Source: Deltaproteobacteria bacterium
Lineage (GTDB): Bacteria; Desulfobacterota; Desulfuromonadia; Desulfuromonadales; BM103
DNA: 34,890 nucleotides
Assembly: GCA_024279915.1 (NCBI GenBank)
Contig: JAJRRB010000081.1
Span: 1 to 34,890 of the forward strand
Direction of reading: 5' to 3'
The translations under genes and the position numbers were made by a program. Below the pieces are notes generated by a model that saw only the letters and a program-made list of their open reading frames with translations, was not told where the DNA came from and searched no databases. Positions 32,774 to 34,890 of this stretch are shown here, piece by piece; position 1 is the stretch's first letter, and each line of letters starts with the position of its first letter.

Positions 32774-34261
32774 ATGAATATACGCGCACAGGTGTCATCG
32801 GTTTTCCATCTCGACAAATGTATCGGTTGCCATACTTGCAGCATTGCCTGCAAGAACCTCTGGACCGACCGCAAGGGTGCCGAGTACATGTGGTGGAACA
32901 ATGTAGAGACCAAGCCGGGAACCGGTTATCCGACCCAATGGGAAGATCAGGAAAAGTACAAGGGCGGCTGGGAAAAACAGGGCGAATCCTTGCAACTTAA
33001 GATCGGTGGTCGTGGCAGCCTTCTGGGGAAAATTTTCCACAACCCGGATCTGCCGACTATGGATGACTATTACGAGCCATTTACCTTTCGCTACGGTGAT
33101 CTGACCAGCGCTCCGGCTGGCGATGACCAACCGACGGCACGACCGGTTTCCATGGTCACTGGCAAACCGATGAAGATCGAAGCTGGTCCCAACTGGGATG
33201 ATGATCTCTCCGGTTCCAACATATACGCTGCCAATGATCCCGGAGTCGTCAAGCTTAGTGCTGAAGAACAGCAACAACTCTTCGCTATTGAGAAGATGGT
33301 GATGTTTCACATGCCGCGGATATGTAATCACTGCCTGAATGCCGGTTGTGTCGCCAGTTGTCCTTCAGGGGCTATTTACAAGCGCGGCGAGGACGGTATT
33401 GTTCTGATCAATCAGGACAAATGTCGCGGCTGGCGGATGTGTGTTTCCGCGTGCCCGTACAAAAAGACCTACTATGGCTGGTCTACCGGTAAATCGGAAA
33501 AATGCATCCTCTGTTATCCACGTCAGGAGGCCGGGGAAGCTCCTGCCTGTTTCCATTCCTGCGTTGGCCGTATTCGTTATCTTGGAGTTCTCCTCTATGA
33601 CGCCGACCAGATTGAATCGGGCGCCAGGCAGGACGATAAAGATCTGCCAGCCGCGCAGCGAGAGATGATCCTTGACCCCTTCGACCCTCAGGTCATCGCG
33701 GACGCCAAAGAAGCAGGTGTGCCCAACCAGGTCATCGAATCAGCACAGAGATCACCAGTCTACAAGTTTGTCAAAGAGTGGGGGATTGCTCTACCGCTTC
33801 ATCCCGAGTTCAGAACTCTGCCGATGCTTTTCTATGTGCCGCCATTGCTGCCGGTCATGTCGATGAATAACCAGGGGAAACAGAAACTGGCCGATGATTT
33901 CTTCACCACTCTGGAGCAGGCCAGGCTGCCGATGCAATATCTGGCCAGTCTGTTCGCTGGAGGCAATGAGGAGGAGGTCAAAGCTGTCTATCGCAAATTG
34001 ATCGCGGTACGTATTCAGCGTCGTAGTGTCACTGTCGGTGATCTTCCCGCTGAAGAAGTCACAAAAGCTTGTAATATTGCTCAATTGGATACAGAGGCAA
34101 TTGATGCCATCTACCGAATGACCACGTTGACCAGGATTAAGGAACGTATCGTCGTTCCGCCGATGTTGCGAGAGCAGGCCATTGAAGCTGGCATGGATCC
34201 CGAACAGCATAAACAGGAGATGGGCTTCGGGAAGAGAATACCCCCGAAACGTCGCTGGTAG
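32774..34261 (+). CDS. narH: respiratory nitrate reductase beta subunit, NarH
   Basis: A 495-residue electron-transfer subunit with four iron-sulphur clusters. The first cysteine group is C16-x2-C19-x2-C22-x3-C26 in CIGCHTCSIAC. Later groups are CNHCLNAGCVASCPSGAIY, CRGWRMCVSACPYKK and KCILCYPRQ...CFHSC. Tryptophan replaces one cysteine in CRGWRMC, the mark of the [3Fe-4S] cluster in NarH. ATG 32774 (MNIRAQV) is preferred: AGGAG is eight bases upstream, whereas ATG 32768 is only two bases from it. It follows narG by 13 bases and passes electrons from NarI haems to NarG. Confidence 0.98.
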   Translation: MNIRAQVSSVFHLDKCIGCHTCSIACKNLWTDRKGAEYMWWNNVETKPGTGYPTQWEDQEKYKGGWEKQGESLQLKIGGRGSLLGKIFHNPDLPTMDDYYEPFTFRYGDLTSAPAGDDQPTARPVSMVTGKPMKIEAGPNWDDDLSGSNIYAANDPGVVKLSAEEQQQLFAIEKMVMFHMPRICNHCLNAGCVASCPSGAIYKRGEDGIVLINQDKCRGWRMCVSACPYKKTYYGWSTGKSEKCILCYPRQEAGEAPACFHSCVGRIRYLGVLLYDADQIESGARQDDKDLPAAQREMILDPFDPQVIADAKEAGVPNQVIESAQRSPVYKFVKEWGIALPLHPEFRTLPMLFYVPPLLPVMSMNNQGKQKLADDFFTTLEQARLPMQYLASLFAGGNEEEVKAVYRKLIAVRIQRRSVTVGDLPAEEVTKACNIAQLDTEAIDAIYRMTTLTRIKERIVVPPMLREQAIEAGMDPEQHKQEMGFGKRIPPKRRW

Positions 34262-34293
34262 TAATACTTAAGCCATTTGAGGGAATATTGAAT

Positions 34294-34869
34294 ATGACGG
34301 AATTACAACAACATCAGGAACTCTGCCGAGACTTTGCGGTCTTGCTCAGTTATCCAGATGACCAGGTTAAAGAGCAGGCGGCTACATGTGCTGAGCATAT
34401 GAAGGGGGTCAACTCCGAGGCCGCCACCTCTCTGGAGAGTTTTCTCGATTTCATCGAGAAGAACGAGATCTATCGTATCGAGGAGGCTTTTACCGGGACT
34501 TTCGATCTTCAGTCGCTCTGCCATCCTTATGTTGGCTACCAACTTTGCGGGGAAAGTCAGCAGCGCACCATGTTTATGATCAAGCTGCGGGAACTTTATC
34601 AGCAGTATGACTTTATCTCAGGCAATGAACTGCCGGATCACCTTGCTGAAGTCATGCGATTTGTAGGATCAATCACTGATCAGGATTGCCGAATGGAGAT
34701 TATCCGGGATGGGGTCCTGCCTGCGCTGGAAAAAATTACACAGGGAGTGGAGAGCGAAGATCATCCCTATGTAGCACTGCTCAATGCCCTGCAAAGTTTT
34801 CTGCGTGAGACAGCTGTACCTGATACCGAACGACAGCCAGAGGATCGGCAAAAGGAGTGTTTATCATGA
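34294..34869 (+). CDS. narJ: nitrate reductase assembly chaperone NarJ
   Basis: A 191-residue all-helical protein of the TorD/NarJ family. Typical features are the N-terminal CRDFAVLLSYPDD, the central FTGTFDLQSLCHPYVGYQLC and RTMFMIKLRELYQQ, and DHLAEVMRFVG. NarJ binds apo-NarGH and helps insert the Mo cofactor; it is not part of the final enzyme. ATG 34294 follows GAGGGA with a 9-base spacer; TTG 34288 is in frame. Its stop overlaps the narI start (ATGA). Confidence 0.95.
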   Translation: MTELQQHQELCRDFAVLLSYPDDQVKEQAATCAEHMKGVNSEAATSLESFLDFIEKNEIYRIEEAFTGTFDLQSLCHPYVGYQLCGESQQRTMFMIKLRELYQQYDFISGNELPDHLAEVMRFVGSITDQDCRMEIIRDGVLPALEKITQGVESEDHPYVALLNALQSFLRETAVPDTERQPEDRQKECLS

Positions 34870-34890
34870 CTGACATGATTCTGTTTGGTG
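34866..34890 (+). CDS. narI: nitrate reductase gamma subunit NarI, first codons only (cut by window end)
   Basis: Only eight codons (MTDMILFG) are inside the window. The ATG overlaps the narJ stop and has AAGGAG upstream. The identity is inferred from the narGHJI order, not from the sequence seen. Confidence 0.65.

Noticed and set aside
1-34890. CRISPR array, tRNA or rRNA genes, prophage
   Set aside because: No regularly spaced repeats, no tRNA-like cloverleaf and no phage genes were seen on reading through the window.

Overview
This window looks like a chromosomal segment of an anaerobic or facultative deltaproteobacterium of the Desulfuromonadales type (Geobacter/Desulfuromonas relatives). 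The reasons are a TAXI-type fused TRAP permease, a MucR/Ros zinc-finger regulator, a cysteine-rich stand-alone receiver of a kind I associate with that group, and a respiratory nitrate reductase operon led by a membrane-anchored c-type cytochrome. The lineage is inferred from gene content; no rRNA, tRNA, CRISPR array, prophage or intact insertion sequence is visible. All family assignments come from reading motifs, not from database searches.

Left part (1-6.3 kb): the 3' end of a fused TRAP permease and a UspA protein on the + strand face a two-gene minus-strand operon, a ThDP-dependent acetolactate-synthase-like enzyme followed by a homoserine-dehydrogenase-like oxidoreductase with an altered substrate loop. 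An 835-bp gene-poor stretch follows, then a small four-helix membrane protein and a cluster of REP-like repeats.

Bat block (6.35-13.3 kb, minus strand): moxR, a DUF58 protein, a DUF4381 protein, batA, a batB-batC fusion and batD form a tight operon behind a recognisable sigma70-like promoter. batD is interrupted by an in-frame UGA exactly where a WLPA tryptophan is expected.

Mixed middle (13.3-23 kb): an MFS exporter, the receiver protein, a flavin-fold PNPOx-family protein with a tiny winged-helix partner gene (15563-15739), a MucR-type regulator, a membrane GT2 glycosyltransferase, the NAD-salvage pair pncA-pncB, a small TPR-like lipoprotein coupled to a YheT-type hydrolase, and a WYL regulator. 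The intergenic gaps carry several families of short GGGGTC/GGGACA repeats that resemble REP sequences.

Molybdenum and nitrate block (23-34.9 kb): a minus-strand operon mobA-mobB-modE(short)-modA-modB-modC-moeA diverges from a plus-strand operon of cytochrome c-narG-narH-narJ-narI, the last cut by the window end. The first operon imports molybdate and builds the bis-MGD cofactor; the second makes the nitrate reductase that uses it. One FNR-like site (28407-28420) lies between them. It sits at -61.5 from the predicted mobA start and at -41.5 from a possible nar start, so it could switch both operons on together under oxygen limitation or nitrate.
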